Shown here in pieces: positions 50,801 through 58,542 of a stretch of 64,000 nucleotides of DNA. The stretch is from Bhargavaea ullalensis (GTDB lineage: Bacteria; Bacillota; Bacilli; Bacillales_A; Planococcaceae). The DNA is taken from NCBI RefSeq assembly GCF_040545425.1, contig NZ_JBEPLW010000005.1, one strand, 5' to 3'. The translations under genes were made by a program, and so were the position numbers. The notes beneath the pieces are model-generated. The model saw nothing but the letters and a program-made list of their open reading frames with translations. It was not told the DNA's origin and searched no databases. The number at the start of each line of letters is the position of its first letter. Position 1 is the stretch's first letter.

Positions 50801-51467
50801 GCTCAAACAGTCGATCGATGAACTCGGCCCGGTCAACACGGGGGCCATCGAAGAATTTGCCGCCGTCTCCGAACGGCATGGGTTCCTGTCGGATCAGCGC
50901 AGCGACCTGCTGGAGGCGAAAGGCACACTGGAAGAAACGATCGGTGAAATGGACGCCGAAGTGACCGAGCGTTTCAGCAGCACATTCCATGCGGTGAACC
51001 GCCAGTTCGGCACTGTGTTCGGCGAGTTGTTCGGCGGCGGCCGGACGGAACTCGTCCTGACGAACCCGGATGACATGCTCACTACGGGAATCGACATTGT
51101 CGCCTGTCCGCCGGGCAAAAAGCTGCAGAATCTGAGCCTGCTGTCCGGCGGGGAGCGCGCGCTCACGGCGATCGCGCTGCTCTTTGCCATACTCAAAGTG
51201 CGGCCTGTGCCGTTCTGCGTGCTCGATGAAGTGGAAGCGGCACTCGATGAAGCGAATGTTCTCCGTTACAGCCAGTATCTGAAAAAGTTCAGTGATGAAA
51301 CCCAGTTCATCGTCATCACCCACCGGAAGGGGACGATGGAGGGAGCGGACGTCCTTTACGGCATCACGATGCAGGAATCCGGCATCTCCAAGCCGGTCTC
51401 GGTCAAGCTGACCGAAGGGGACGGCGTAGAATATGAAGAGCCCGTACCGGCCGGCGGCGCGGGATGA
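47874..51467 (+). CDS. smc: Chromosome segregation ATPase SMC
   Basis: 1197 residues (1186 in B. subtilis) from TTG 47874. Walker A VVGPNGSGKSNVTDAIRW is near residue 30. Long coiled coils (about 165-500 and 675-1015) flank the hinge (about 505-670: LPGIEGAVAKLIDVRPEFAK, GGGSERNNPIF). The C-terminal signature NLSLLSGGERALTAIALLFA and Walker B FCVLDEVEAALDEAN complete the head ATPase. With ScpA and ScpB it loops and compacts newly replicated origins. Transcribed with rnc and ftsY. Confidence 0.97.
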   Translation: MYLKRLEIFGFKSFGERIGLDFVPGVTAVVGPNGSGKSNVTDAIRWVLGEQSAKTLRGGKMEDVIFSGSDSRKPLNFAEVSLILDNSDGRVPLDFQEISVSRRVFRSGDSEYQINRQPCRLRDITDLFMDSGLGKDAFSVISQGRVDEILNSKPEDRRAIFEEAAGVLKYKQRRRKAEHKLFETEDNLNRVLDILHELEARLEPLRIQASAAEDFLAMGSELKAAETALIAHDLEENRKQRKTARAVLREAAEKEKSAAAEAEKREAALNGLRSESAALADELDGLHQALSEAVENTEKWEGRKLVMQERRTNAVRQLERLQGDLSETEASIRSAHKKKADAERNAAEKKAALSGSRKEIRRLQEVAGRPLGETEERIEELKALYIERLSEEAAVNNERKHLRMQADQQKLSAERNRSRAEETAAELKDVRARLEEAKKLARKLREQLDEAAGADSEREEAERSLAVELAEKQEKLYKAYSLQEKLKGRKEALLAMEAEHAGFHSGVKEVLRAADSGRLPGIEGAVAKLIDVRPEFAKAIETALGGGMQHIVAASEADARRAIAFLKESRKGRATFLPLPVMKPRQIDSPTLSRVSGHADFAGTGDSVATAQDRYAVIVRNLLGNVILAASLKGANEIAKMAGYRYRVVTLDGDVVNAGGSMTGGGSERNNPIFMRKAELESTSADLDRLEASIRKAEQSVGQLKEKKQEISGLRNAARGRLAELRAEEQSAGEQLAELKSSERRLADRAALFTDEEQGTAGLAGGLSERLEAAEKRKAELAGELRDISDEIEKLGELYEQGRNERDRMMDRLGELRSEAAVLSEQAVQASAAASALQSELEALDLRANRLREEIGWLEGDGSHGPGPDEIERELSEWKTRRAAAEQAVADAVNRRAALERKTSLEQTRFKEASSAQAEHARSVREAELRAGRLDYEFETLSEILQEAYGLDEAPVADFPFPEGLDADSARRKVRLLKQSIDELGPVNTGAIEEFAAVSERHGFLSDQRSDLLEAKGTLEETIGEMDAEVTERFSSTFHAVNRQFGTVFGELFGGGRTELVLTNPDDMLTTGIDIVACPPGKKLQNLSLLSGGERALTAIALLFAILKVRPVPFCVLDEVEAALDEANVLRYSQYLKKFSDETQFIVITHRKGTMEGADVLYGITMQESGISKPVSVKLTEGDGVEYEEPVPAGGAG

Positions 51468-51479
51468 AAGGGGACGGCC

Positions 51480-52499
51480 ATGAGCTTCTTCAAAAAACTG
51501 AAAGACAAAATCTCCGGCAAACCGGATGAAACAACCGAGAAATACAAAGAAGGGCTTGAAAAGACGCGCACTTCATTCACCTCAAAAGTCAATGACCTGA
51601 TCGCCCGATACCGTAAAGTCGATGAGGACTTTTTCGAAGAGCTGGAAGACCTGCTCCTCCAGGCGGATGTCGGGTTCGAAACGGTCATGGACCTGATGGA
51701 CGACCTCCGCTTTGAAGTCCAGCGCAAAAACGTGAAGGACACGGAAGGCATCCAGTCGGTCATCTCCCAGAAGCTGGTCGACATCTACCGCGGCGGCGGC
51801 GAAGAAGACAGCGCGCTCAACATCCAAGAAGGCGAACTCACCGTCCTTTTGTTCGTCGGCGTGAACGGCGTCGGGAAAACGACGACGATCGGCAAGCTGG
51901 CGCGCAGATTCATCGAAGAAGGGAAAACGGTCATGCTTGCTGCGGGGGATACGTTCCGTGCCGGGGCGATCGACCAGCTCCAGGTCTGGGGCGACCGGGT
52001 CGGCGCCGAAGTGATCCGCCAGACGGAAGGATCCGATCCGGCGGCGGTCATGTATGACGCCATCCGGGCGGCCAAAAACCGGAAAGTCGATGTCCTGATC
52101 TGCGACACGGCCGGCCGGCTCCAGAACAAAGTCAACCTGATGAACGAACTCCAGAAAGTCCACCGGGTCATCAGCCGGGAAATCCCGGGTGCGCCGCATG
52201 AGACGCTCCTTGCGCTTGATGCGACGACGGGCCAGAACGCCCTCATCCAGGCCGAGACGTTCAAGGAAGCGACGGACGTGACCGGCATCGTCCTCACGAA
52301 GCTGGACGGCACGGCGAAGGGCGGGATCGTGCTTGCCATCCGGAACAAGCTCGGCATTCCGGTGAAGCTTGTCGGACTCGGGGAAGGCATGGACGATCTG
52401 CAGCCGTTTGACGCCGAACGCTACGTCTACGGGCTGTTTGCGGAAGGACTTGAACAGGAGGAGTCCGCCGAAGACGGGCGGGGCGGAGAAGAAGAATGA
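51480..52499 (+). CDS. ftsY: FtsY, signal recognition particle receptor
   Basis: 339 residues. A short charged A domain precedes the N domain (about 25-110) and the G domain: GVNGVGKTTTIGKLA near 125, DTAGRLQNK near 208, TKLDGTAKGG near 272. It docks SRP-ribosome complexes at the membrane. AAAGGGG precedes the ATG. Position between smc and ylxM-ffh is conserved. Confidence 0.96.
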   Translation: MSFFKKLKDKISGKPDETTEKYKEGLEKTRTSFTSKVNDLIARYRKVDEDFFEELEDLLLQADVGFETVMDLMDDLRFEVQRKNVKDTEGIQSVISQKLVDIYRGGGEEDSALNIQEGELTVLLFVGVNGVGKTTTIGKLARRFIEEGKTVMLAAGDTFRAGAIDQLQVWGDRVGAEVIRQTEGSDPAAVMYDAIRAAKNRKVDVLICDTAGRLQNKVNLMNELQKVHRVISREIPGAPHETLLALDATTGQNALIQAETFKEATDVTGIVLTKLDGTAKGGIVLAIRNKLGIPVKLVGLGEGMDDLQPFDAERYVYGLFAEGLEQEESAEDGRGGEEE

Positions 52500-52516
52500 C
52501 AGACAAGGTGATTACC

Positions 52517-52545
52517 TTGACAGAACCTTCTTTCCTGTATAAAAT
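52517..52545 (+). promoter_or_regulatory. Sigma-A promoter of ylxM-ffh
   Basis: Perfect TTGACA (52517-52522), 17 bases, TAAAAT (52540-52545), the -10 lying within TATAAAAT. Confidence 0.8.
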
Positions 52546-52577
52546 GACATCGTCAAGAGACGGGAGGAGGGGTTCGG

Positions 52578-52913
52578 ATGCTTCTTGAAAAGACGACCCG
52601 CATGAACTTCCTGTTCGATTTTTACCAGGCGCTTCTGACGGAGAAGCAGCGCAGCTACATGGAACTGTATTACCTGAATGACCTGTCGCTCGGTGAAATT
52701 GCCGAGCAGTACGGCGTGTCCAGGCAGGCCGTGTACGACAACATCCGGCGCACCGAAGCGATGCTTGAGGAGTATGAGGAAAAGCTCCAGCTCTTCGGCA
52801 AGTTCCGCGGACGGCGAGATGCGATCGATTCGCTGTCGGAAACGGTGCGTTCGGGCGAAGCGGCGCCGGATGACATCATCAGCCGCCTGGAGGAACTGAA
52901 ACAGTATGATTAA
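52578..52913 (+). CDS. ylxM: YlxM/p13-like DNA-binding protein, SRP-associated
   Basis: 111 residues. A sigma-70 region 4-like helix-turn-helix (LTEKQRSYMELYYLNDLS, then GEIAEQYGVSRQAVYDNI) fills residues 15-65, followed by a coiled tail. YlxM stimulates GTPase activity of the SRP-FtsY pair in Streptococcus; the role is taken from the family. GGGAGGAGGGG precedes the ATG. Twenty bases before ffh. Confidence 0.93.
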   Translation: MLLEKTTRMNFLFDFYQALLTEKQRSYMELYYLNDLSLGEIAEQYGVSRQAVYDNIRRTEAMLEEYEEKLQLFGKFRGRRDAIDSLSETVRSGEAAPDDIISRLEELKQYD

Positions 52914-52933
52914 TAACTGGGAGGCGGGCACAT

Positions 52934-54292
52934 ATGGCATTTGAAGGATTGGCCGAGCGCCTTCAGAATACGCTTCAGAAGATCAAGGGCAAGGGCAAGG
53001 TGACGGAGGCCGACGTCAAGGAAATGATGCGCGAAGTCCGCTTTGCCCTCATCGAAGCCGACGTCAACCTCAAAGTCGTCAAGGAATTCGTCAAAAAGGT
53101 GAGCGAGCGCGCAGTCGGCTCGGACGTGATGGAAAGCCTCACGCCGGGCCAGCAGGTCGTCAAGATCGTCCGTGACGAGCTTGCCGAGCTGATGGGCGGA
53201 GAATCCGAAGCGATGACGTTCGCCAAAAAGCCGCCGACCGTCATCATGATGGTCGGCCTGCAGGGTGCCGGTAAAACGACGACGACCGGCAAGCTCGCAA
53301 ACCTCATCCGAAAGAAATACAACCGGAAACCGCTCCTTGCAGCCGCCGACGTCTACCGGCCCGCCGCAATCCAGCAGCTGGAGACGATCGGCAAGCAGCT
53401 CAGCGTGCCGGTATTCTCACTCGGCACGGAGGCATCTCCGGTCGACATTGCCAAACAGGCGGTCGAGAAAGCGAAGGAAGAGCACTACGATGTGGTCTTC
53501 ATCGACACGGCGGGCCGGCTCCAGATCGACGAGGCGCTCATGGGCGAGCTCAGAGACATCCATGAAGCCGTTGCGCCGGATGAAGTGTTCCTCGTCGTCG
53601 ACGCCATGACCGGACAGGTAGCGGCCAATGTGGCGGAGACGTTCGATCAGCAGGTCGGCGTGACCGGCATCGTCCTGACGAAACTCGACGGCGACACGCG
53701 CGGCGGTGCCGCGCTGTCGATCCGGTCCGTCACGGGCAAGCCGGTGAAGTTTGCGGGGATGGGAGAAAAACTCGACGCGATCGAGCCGTTTCACCCGGAA
53801 CGGATGGCTTCCCGGATTCTTGGCATGGGCGATGTCATGTCGCTCATCGAGAAGGCGCAGGCGGGTGTCGACGAAGAGAAGGCCAAGGAGCTTGAACAGA
53901 AATTCCGGGAGCAGTCGTTCACGTTCGACGACTTCCTGGAACAGCTGGAGCAGGTGAAGAAGATGGGGCCGCTTGATGAGCTCCTGAAGATGCTTCCCGG
54001 CGCCGGCAAGATCAAAGGGCTTGAAAACGCCAAGGTCGACGAAGGACAGATGGGCCGCGTTGAAGCCGTCATCAAGTCGATGACCACGGCGGAAAAGACG
54101 AACCCGGAAATCATCAACTCCAGCCGGAAAAAGCGGATTGCCCGCGGTTCGGGCACATCCATCCAGGAAGTGAACCGTCTTCTCAAGCAGTTTGAGGAGA
54201 TGAAGAAAATGATGAAGCAGATGTCAAACATGCAGCAGGGCAAAGGCCGGAAAAAGATGAAACTTCCGGGGCTCGATTCGCTGTTTAAATGA
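52934..54292 (+). CDS. ffh: Signal recognition particle protein Ffh (SRP54)
   Basis: 452 residues. N domain (1-90), G domain with GLQGAGKTTTTGKLA near 107, DTAGRLQIDE near 190 and TKLDGDTRGG near 248, then a Met-rich M domain from about 300 (GSGTSIQEVNRLLKQFEEMK, then MMKQMSNMQ), which binds signal peptides and 4.5S RNA. It targets nascent membrane proteins through FtsY. GGGAGG before the ATG. Confidence 0.97.
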   Translation: MAFEGLAERLQNTLQKIKGKGKVTEADVKEMMREVRFALIEADVNLKVVKEFVKKVSERAVGSDVMESLTPGQQVVKIVRDELAELMGGESEAMTFAKKPPTVIMMVGLQGAGKTTTTGKLANLIRKKYNRKPLLAAADVYRPAAIQQLETIGKQLSVPVFSLGTEASPVDIAKQAVEKAKEEHYDVVFIDTAGRLQIDEALMGELRDIHEAVAPDEVFLVVDAMTGQVAANVAETFDQQVGVTGIVLTKLDGDTRGGAALSIRSVTGKPVKFAGMGEKLDAIEPFHPERMASRILGMGDVMSLIEKAQAGVDEEKAKELEQKFREQSFTFDDFLEQLEQVKKMGPLDELLKMLPGAGKIKGLENAKVDEGQMGRVEAVIKSMTTAEKTNPEIINSSRKKRIARGSGTSIQEVNRLLKQFEEMKKMMKQMSNMQQGKGRKKMKLPGLDSLFK

Positions 54293-54310
54293 TGTGTTAA
54301 GAAAAAACAC

Positions 54311-54339
54311 TTTACAAACGGAAAAACCCTTGATAATAT
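54311..54339 (+). promoter_or_regulatory. Sigma-A promoter of rpsP
   Basis: TTTACA (54311-54316), 17 bases, TAATAT (54334-54339). An A/T-rich island in otherwise GC-rich sequence. Confidence 0.72.
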
Positions 54340-54375
54340 ACTATCTTGTGTGAAACTACTCGGAGGTGCTATCAA

Positions 54376-54648
54376 ATGGCAGTTAAAATCAGACTCAAAC
54401 GCATGGGCGCAAAAAAGACGCCTTTCTATCGTATTGTTGTAGCGGACTCCCGCTCCCCGCGTGACGGACGCCAAATCGAAACGATCGGGACATACAACCC
54501 GCTCACGAAGCCGGCTGAACTCAAGATCGACGAAGAGCTTGCGCTCAAGTGGCTCCAAGACGGCGCAAAGCCGTCCGACACGGTCCGCAACCTTCTCGCC
54601 ACACAGGGAATCATGGAGAAATACCACAACGCCAAGACCGCAAAATAA
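54376..54648 (+). CDS. rpsP: 30S ribosomal protein S16
   Basis: 90 residues from ATG 54376 (MAVKIRLKRMGAKKTPFYRI), the universal S16 start, after CGGAGGTG. VVADSRSPRDGRQIETIGTY and ALKWLQDGAKPSDTVRNLL complete the family pattern. S16 stabilises the body of the 30S subunit. First of the rpsP-khpA-rimM-trmD set. Confidence 0.97.
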   Translation: MAVKIRLKRMGAKKTPFYRIVVADSRSPRDGRQIETIGTYNPLTKPAELKIDEELALKWLQDGAKPSDTVRNLLATQGIMEKYHNAKTAK

Positions 54649-54669
54649 TTCATTCACGGGGGCGACATG

Positions 54670-54900
54670 ATGAAAAGGCTGATCGAGACGATTGTCAAAC
54701 CGCTCGTTGATCATCCGGATCAGGTCCGGGTGGAGACGGAGGAACAGGAAGGCAGACTCGTCTGCAGACTGTCCGTCCATCCGGATGACATGGGAAAAGT
54801 GATCGGAAAGCAAGGTCGGGTCGCCAGTGCGATCCGCACCGTTGTGAACTCAGCTTCCGCCGCCGGCCGGAAACGGGTGCGCGTGGACATCATGGACTGA
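54670..54900 (+). CDS. khpA: KhpA, KH-domain RNA-binding protein (YlqC)
   Basis: 76 residues from ATG 54670 (GGGGG seven bases ahead; ATG 54667 is three bases upstream). A KH domain with GKVIGKQGRVASAIRTVV in the GXXG position. KhpA pairs with KhpB (Jag) and affects cell elongation and small RNA stability in Streptococcus and relatives. Conserved between rpsP and rimM. Confidence 0.93.
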   Translation: MKRLIETIVKPLVDHPDQVRVETEEQEGRLVCRLSVHPDDMGKVIGKQGRVASAIRTVVNSASAAGRKRVRVDIMD

Positions 54901-54903
54901 CTG

Positions 54904-54935
54904 GAAGGAAGGAGCATCTGTTCCTTCCTTTTTCT
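54904..54935 (+). terminator. Hairpin between khpA and rimM
   Basis: AAGGAAGGA and TCCTTCCTT, separated by about ten bases, followed by TTTC. Partial terminator within the rpsP-trmD cluster, perhaps lowering expression of rimM and trmD relative to S16. Confidence 0.65.
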
Positions 54936-54973
54936 TTCATTATGGGCCGGATGAATGCCAAGGAGGAATCCCA

Positions 54974-55489
54974 ATGAATTGGTACAACGTCGGAAAAATT
55001 GTCAATACGCACGGCATCCGCGGTGAAGTGCGGGTGATCTCCAGGACCGACTTTCCGGAGGAGCGGTATGCCGAAGGCGCCCGCCTCGGCCTGTTCATGC
55101 CGGGGGCGCAAGAGCCGGTCATCCTGACGGTCGCCTCACACCGTGTCCACAAAAACTTCGACCTGCTGACGTTTGAAGGACATCCGAACATCAATGACGT
55201 CGAAAAGTACCGCGACGGCGTGCTGAAAGTGTCGGAAGCGGATCTCGGCGAGCTGGGCGAGGGCGAGTACTATTATCATGAAATCGTCGGCTGCACAGTC
55301 TACGCGGAAGACGGCACGGAGATCGGGGAAGTCACCGAAGTGATCGGCACCGGTGCGAACGATGTATGGGCGGTCAAGCCGAAGGAAGGCAAGATGCACT
55401 ACATCCCGTACATCGATGACGTGGTGCTGGAAGTGGACCCGGAGGAAAAGCGGATTGTGATTGATCCGATCGAGGGGCTGCTGTCCTGA
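54974..55489 (+). CDS. rimM: Ribosome maturation factor RimM
   Basis: 171 residues. N-terminal domain VGKIVNTHGIRGEVRV near 5; PRC-barrel domain in the second half (YYHEIVGCTVYAEDG, HYIPYIDDVVLEVDPEEKRI). It binds S19 and assists 16S 3' processing. AAGGAGG before the ATG. Its TGA shares one base with the trmD ATG. Confidence 0.95.
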   Translation: MNWYNVGKIVNTHGIRGEVRVISRTDFPEERYAEGARLGLFMPGAQEPVILTVASHRVHKNFDLLTFEGHPNINDVEKYRDGVLKVSEADLGELGEGEYYYHEIVGCTVYAEDGTEIGEVTEVIGTGANDVWAVKPKEGKMHYIPYIDDVVLEVDPEEKRIVIDPIEGLLS

Positions 55490-56223
55490 TGAACATTTCC
55501 GTTTTGTCGATCTTCCCTGAAATGTTCGAAGGGGTGTTCAACTCCTCGATTCTCAAGCGGGCGCAGGAAAGCGGGGCCACCCGTCTGAGCGTCCGGGACT
55601 TCCGTGAATTCGCCACCGACAAGCACCACAAAGTCGATGACTATCCTTACGGAGGCGGAGCGGGCATGGTGCTGAAGCCGGAGCCGCTGTTCCGTGCGGT
55701 CGAGAGCCTGGCGGCGGCAGCAGGGCGCACTCCGCGCATCATTCTCATGTGCCCGCAGGGGGAGCGCTTTACCCAGCGCAAGGCGGAAGAACTGTCGCAA
55801 GAAGAAGACCTGATCTTCCTGTGCGGCCATTACGAGGGATACGACGAGCGAATCCGGAAGCATCTCATCACCGATGAGATCTCGATCGGCGACTTTGTCC
55901 TGACAGGCGGTGAGCTTGCCGCAATGAACGTCATCGACAGCGTGGTCCGGCTTCTGCCCGGCGTTCTCGGCAATGAAGCCTCGCCGGAACATGATTCTTT
56001 CTCGACCGGCCTGCTCGAGCATCCGCACTACACCCGGCCGGCCGATTTCCGGGGCATGAAGGTTCCGGACGTCCTCCTGTCGGGCAACCACGCCGAAATC
56101 GACCGCTGGCGGGAGGAACAGTCGCTCACCCGCACATTCGAACGGCGTCCCGACCTGCTCCACAAAGCCAACCTCACCGACCGCCAGAAAAACTACCTGA
56201 AAAGCATCGGCTGGAAAGGCTGA
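55489..56223 (+). CDS. trmD: tRNA (guanine 37-N1) methyltransferase
   Basis: 244 residues, SPOUT family. SIFPEMFEGVFNSSILKRA at the start, DDYPYGGGAGMVLKPEP near 50, CGHYEGYDERI near 113 and the knot DFVLTGGELAAMNVID near 140; the C-terminus has LLSGNHAEIDRWR. It methylates G37 next to the anticodon and prevents frameshifting. In B. subtilis rplS follows; here a repeat copy lies between. Confidence 0.96.
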   Translation: MNISVLSIFPEMFEGVFNSSILKRAQESGATRLSVRDFREFATDKHHKVDDYPYGGGAGMVLKPEPLFRAVESLAAAAGRTPRIILMCPQGERFTQRKAEELSQEEDLIFLCGHYEGYDERIRKHLITDEISIGDFVLTGGELAAMNVIDSVVRLLPGVLGNEASPEHDSFSTGLLEHPHYTRPADFRGMKVPDVLLSGNHAEIDRWREEQSLTRTFERRPDLLHKANLTDRQKNYLKSIGWKG

Positions 56224-56285
56224 GCCGAACGGGTGTTTTGCCCTGAAATCGGGGACTTCACAATTCAATTGTGGAACTGATGGCA

Positions 56286-56395
56286 GCGGAAGATCCGAGA
56301 CGCCTGCGGGAAAAGCGTCCGTCGAAGACCCCGCAGAGCGGAGCTCGAGGAGGCTGAGGCGACGCCCGCGGCAAGCGAGGACCTGCAGCGGAAAT
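56286..56395 (-). repeat. Dispersed GC-rich repeat, copy D (inverted)
   Basis: The reverse complement reads CGCTTGCCGCGGGCGTCGCC, TCAGCCTCCTCGAGCTCCGC, TCTGCGGGGTCTTCGACGG, CGCTTTTCCCGCAGG. This is nearly the same as copy B at 18690. It fills most of the 345-base gap between trmD and rplS (56224-56568); the rest is the rplS promoter and leader. Confidence 0.85.
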
Positions 56396-56450
56396 CAGCC
56401 ATTCTCCGGTTTGATTTTTCTTTGCCAGCTCCATTCAATTCAACTGGTAC

Positions 56451-56479
56451 TTGCCGGCAGACGCCGGTTGTGTTATCAT
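56451..56479 (+). promoter_or_regulatory. Putative promoter of rplS
   Basis: TTGCCG (56451-56456), 17 bases, TATCAT (56474-56479). Confidence 0.55.
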
Positions 56480-56485
56480 TCATTC

Positions 56486-56562
56486 TGTGCTTCCATGCGA
56501 AGCACTCGATTACGGTGTTCCGCTGCAGCGCAACAATGCATGAGCATCTGTAGCAAGGAGAG
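56486..56562 (+). promoter_or_regulatory. Possible L19 leader of rplS
   Basis: A leader of about 80 bases precedes rplS after its own promoter. Bacillales rplS mRNAs carry a known autoregulatory L19 leader at this place. Pairable segments are visible (TGCTTCC.../GAAGCA; GCTGCAG with CTGTAGC), but the consensus could not be checked here. Confidence 0.4.
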
Positions 56563-56568
56563 GGAAAC

Positions 56569-56913
56569 ATGACAAACATCATTGCAGATATCACGAAGGA
56601 GCAACTCCGCACGGATCTCCCGACGTTCCGCCCCGGCGACACGGTACGCGTACACGTGAAGGTCGTCGAAGGAACACGCGAACGGATCCAGGTTTACGAA
56701 GGGGTTGTCATCAAGCGTCGCGGCGGCGGCATCAGCGAAACATTCACTGTCCGCAAAATTTCCTACGGTGTAGGGGTTGAGCGTACGTTCCCTGTGCACA
56801 CGCCGAAAATCGCAAAGCTTGAAGTCATTCGCCGCGGTAAAGTACGCCGTGCGAAACTGTACTACCTCCGCAACCTTCGCGGAAAAGCTGCCCGCATCAA
56901 AGAAATCCGATAA
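56569..56913 (+). CDS. rplS: 50S ribosomal protein L19
   Basis: 114 residues. FRPGDTVRVHVKVVEGTRER near 22, QVYEGVVIKRRGGG near 45, TVRKISYGVGVERTFP near 63 and KLYYLRNLRGKAARIKE at the end are diagnostic. L19 sits at the 30S-50S interface. AAGGAGAGG before the ATG. Own promoter and terminator, so it is separated from trmD by the repeat. Confidence 0.97.
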   Translation: MTNIIADITKEQLRTDLPTFRPGDTVRVHVKVVEGTRERIQVYEGVVIKRRGGGISETFTVRKISYGVGVERTFPVHTPKIAKLEVIRRGKVRRAKLYYLRNLRGKAARIKEIR

Positions 56914-56921
56914 GCCACTTC

Positions 56922-56952
56922 GAAAGGGAGCCCGCAGCGGCTCCTTTTCTTT
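56922..56952 (+). terminator. Intrinsic terminator of rplS
   Basis: GAAAGGGAGCC, loop CGCAGC, GGCTCCTTTTC followed by TTTTTG. Confidence 0.8.
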
Positions 56953-56981
56953 TTGCCTCGCTCTTTCATACACTGTACAAT
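56953..56981 (+). promoter_or_regulatory. Putative promoter of lepB
   Basis: TTGCCT (56953-56958), 17 bases, TACAAT (56976-56981) with TG before the -10. It begins right after the rplS terminator. Confidence 0.6.
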
Positions 56982-57011
56982 AGAAGAAACAAAACAGGGA
57001 GGCCTGGAGGC

Positions 57012-57578
57012 ATGAAAGAAGAGAAACAGAAAAACGAGTTATGGGAGTGGACGAAGGTCCTCCTGATCGCCTTCGGGCTTGCGGCCCTCATCCGGTATTT
57101 CCTCTTCACACCGATTGTCGTCGACGGTGAATCCATGATGCCGACGCTTGAAAACGGCGACAAGATGATCGTCAACAAAATCGGATACACCATCGGCGGG
57201 CCGAAACGGTTTGACATTGTGGTGTTCCATGCGCCCGAGCGCAAAGACTACATCAAGCGGGTCATCGGACTGCCGGGTGACCATATCGAATACCGGGACG
57301 ACCAGCTCTATATCAACGGCAAGCCGTACGACGAGCCGTATCTCGACGAATACAAGGCCGCGCTCTCCGGCCTTTCCGAAGGTCCCCTCACGGAGGACTT
57401 CACCCTTGAAGACAAGATCCAGCGCGCCACCGTGCCGGAGGGTCATGTGTTTGTCATGGGGGACAACCGCCGATACAGCAAGGATTCCCGGCATATCGGC
57501 GTCATCGCGTTTGATGAAATCATCGGTAACACGAGCCTGGTGTTCTGGCCGATGGACGATTTCGGGATCGTCCGGTAG
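57012..57578 (+). CDS. lepB: Signal peptidase I (SipS type)
   Basis: 188 residues. One N-terminal membrane anchor (about 13-33: WTKVLLIAFGLAALIRYFLF), the Gram-positive type. The catalytic Ser41 is in GESMMPTLENGD and Lys82 in KDYIKRVIGLPGD; box E VMGDNRRYSKDSR is near 150. It removes signal peptides on the outer face of the membrane. GGAGGCCTGGAGG before the ATG. Eleven bases separate it from rbgA. Confidence 0.95.
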   Translation: MKEEKQKNELWEWTKVLLIAFGLAALIRYFLFTPIVVDGESMMPTLENGDKMIVNKIGYTIGGPKRFDIVVFHAPERKDYIKRVIGLPGDHIEYRDDQLYINGKPYDEPYLDEYKAALSGLSEGPLTEDFTLEDKIQRATVPEGHVFVMGDNRRYSKDSRHIGVIAFDEIIGNTSLVFWPMDDFGIVR

Positions 57579-57589
57579 GAGGTGGCAGC

Positions 57590-58441
57590 ATGACGATTCA
57601 ATGGTTCCCCGGTCATATGGCGAAAGCCCGCCGGGAAGTGACGGAAAAACTGAAAATGGTCGACATCGTCTTTGAGCTGATCGATGCCCGGCTCCCCGAA
57701 TCCTCGCGCAACCCGATGATCGATGAAGTGATCAGCCAGAAGCCGAGGCTCGTCATCCTGAACAAGAAAGATATGGCGGATGACGCGGAAACCGCCCGCT
57801 GGCTGGAGCGTTTCCGGCAGGACGGCATCGAGGCGGTCGCCATCAATTCGCTTGACGGGAAAGGTCTTCAGCAGGTGACAAAGGCGGCAAAGATCATTCT
57901 GAAGGACAAATGGGACCGCATGAAGGCGCGGGGCATCCGTCCGAGGGCGATCCGTGCGATGATCGTCGGCATTCCGAATGTCGGCAAGTCGACGCTCATC
58001 AACCGGCTCGCCGGGAAGAACATCGCCCGGACCGGAAACACGCCGGGCGTAACGAAGGCCCAGCAATGGATCAAGGTCGGCAAGGAACTCGAGCTGCTCG
58101 ACACGCCGGGAATCCTCTGGCCGAAATTTGAGGACCCTGAAGCGGGATACAAGCTTGCGCTCACCGGAGCGATCAAGGATACGATCACGGAAAAGCAGGA
58201 TCTGGCCGTCTACGGGCTGAAGTTCCTCGAGGCCCATTACCCCGAAAGGCTCGAGGAGCGCTACGGGCTGGCGGACCTGTCCGAAGGGATTCCGGAGGCA
58301 TACGAGAAAATCGGCGAGCGGCGCAGGGTGTATGAAAAAGGCGGCACGATCGACTATGACGGAGTCTCGGAACTGATCGTCCGGGATATCCGGGATCAGC
58401 AGCTCGGCAGGCTGTCGTTCGACTTCGCCGAAGACCGCTGA
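57590..58441 (+). CDS. rbgA: RbgA, 50S assembly GTPase (YlqF)
   Basis: 283 residues. Starts WFPGHMAKARREV. Circularly permuted GTPase: NKKDMADD (G4, near 61) precedes GIPNVGKSTLINRLAGK (G1, near 126) and DTPGILWPKFED (G3). A C-terminal ANTAR-like helical domain contacts 23S rRNA. Needed for late 50S assembly in B. subtilis. AGGAGG stands before the ATG; a strong hairpin follows. Confidence 0.95.
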   Translation: MTIQWFPGHMAKARREVTEKLKMVDIVFELIDARLPESSRNPMIDEVISQKPRLVILNKKDMADDAETARWLERFRQDGIEAVAINSLDGKGLQQVTKAAKIILKDKWDRMKARGIRPRAIRAMIVGIPNVGKSTLINRLAGKNIARTGNTPGVTKAQQWIKVGKELELLDTPGILWPKFEDPEAGYKLALTGAIKDTITEKQDLAVYGLKFLEAHYPERLEERYGLADLSEGIPEAYEKIGERRRVYEKGGTIDYDGVSELIVRDIRDQQLGRLSFDFAEDR

Positions 58442-58456
58442 GCCAACTGTTGAACA

Positions 58457-58488
58457 AGGGCATGCCCCATGGGGAGTGCCCGTTTTTT
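58457..58488 (+). terminator. Intrinsic terminator of rbgA
   Basis: GGGCATGCCCC and GGGGAGTGCCC with a short loop, then GTTTTTT. Confidence 0.85.
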
Positions 58489-58542
58489 ATTGGCGGAGCT
58501 CACGTAGACCCGCCTCATACATACCGGAAGGATGGTCGGTGA

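Noticed and set aside
47880..51323. 1147-codon open frame antisense to smc
   Set aside because: Created by GC-rich codon bias on the opposite strand of a fully conserved smc; no ribosome site and no recognisable motif.
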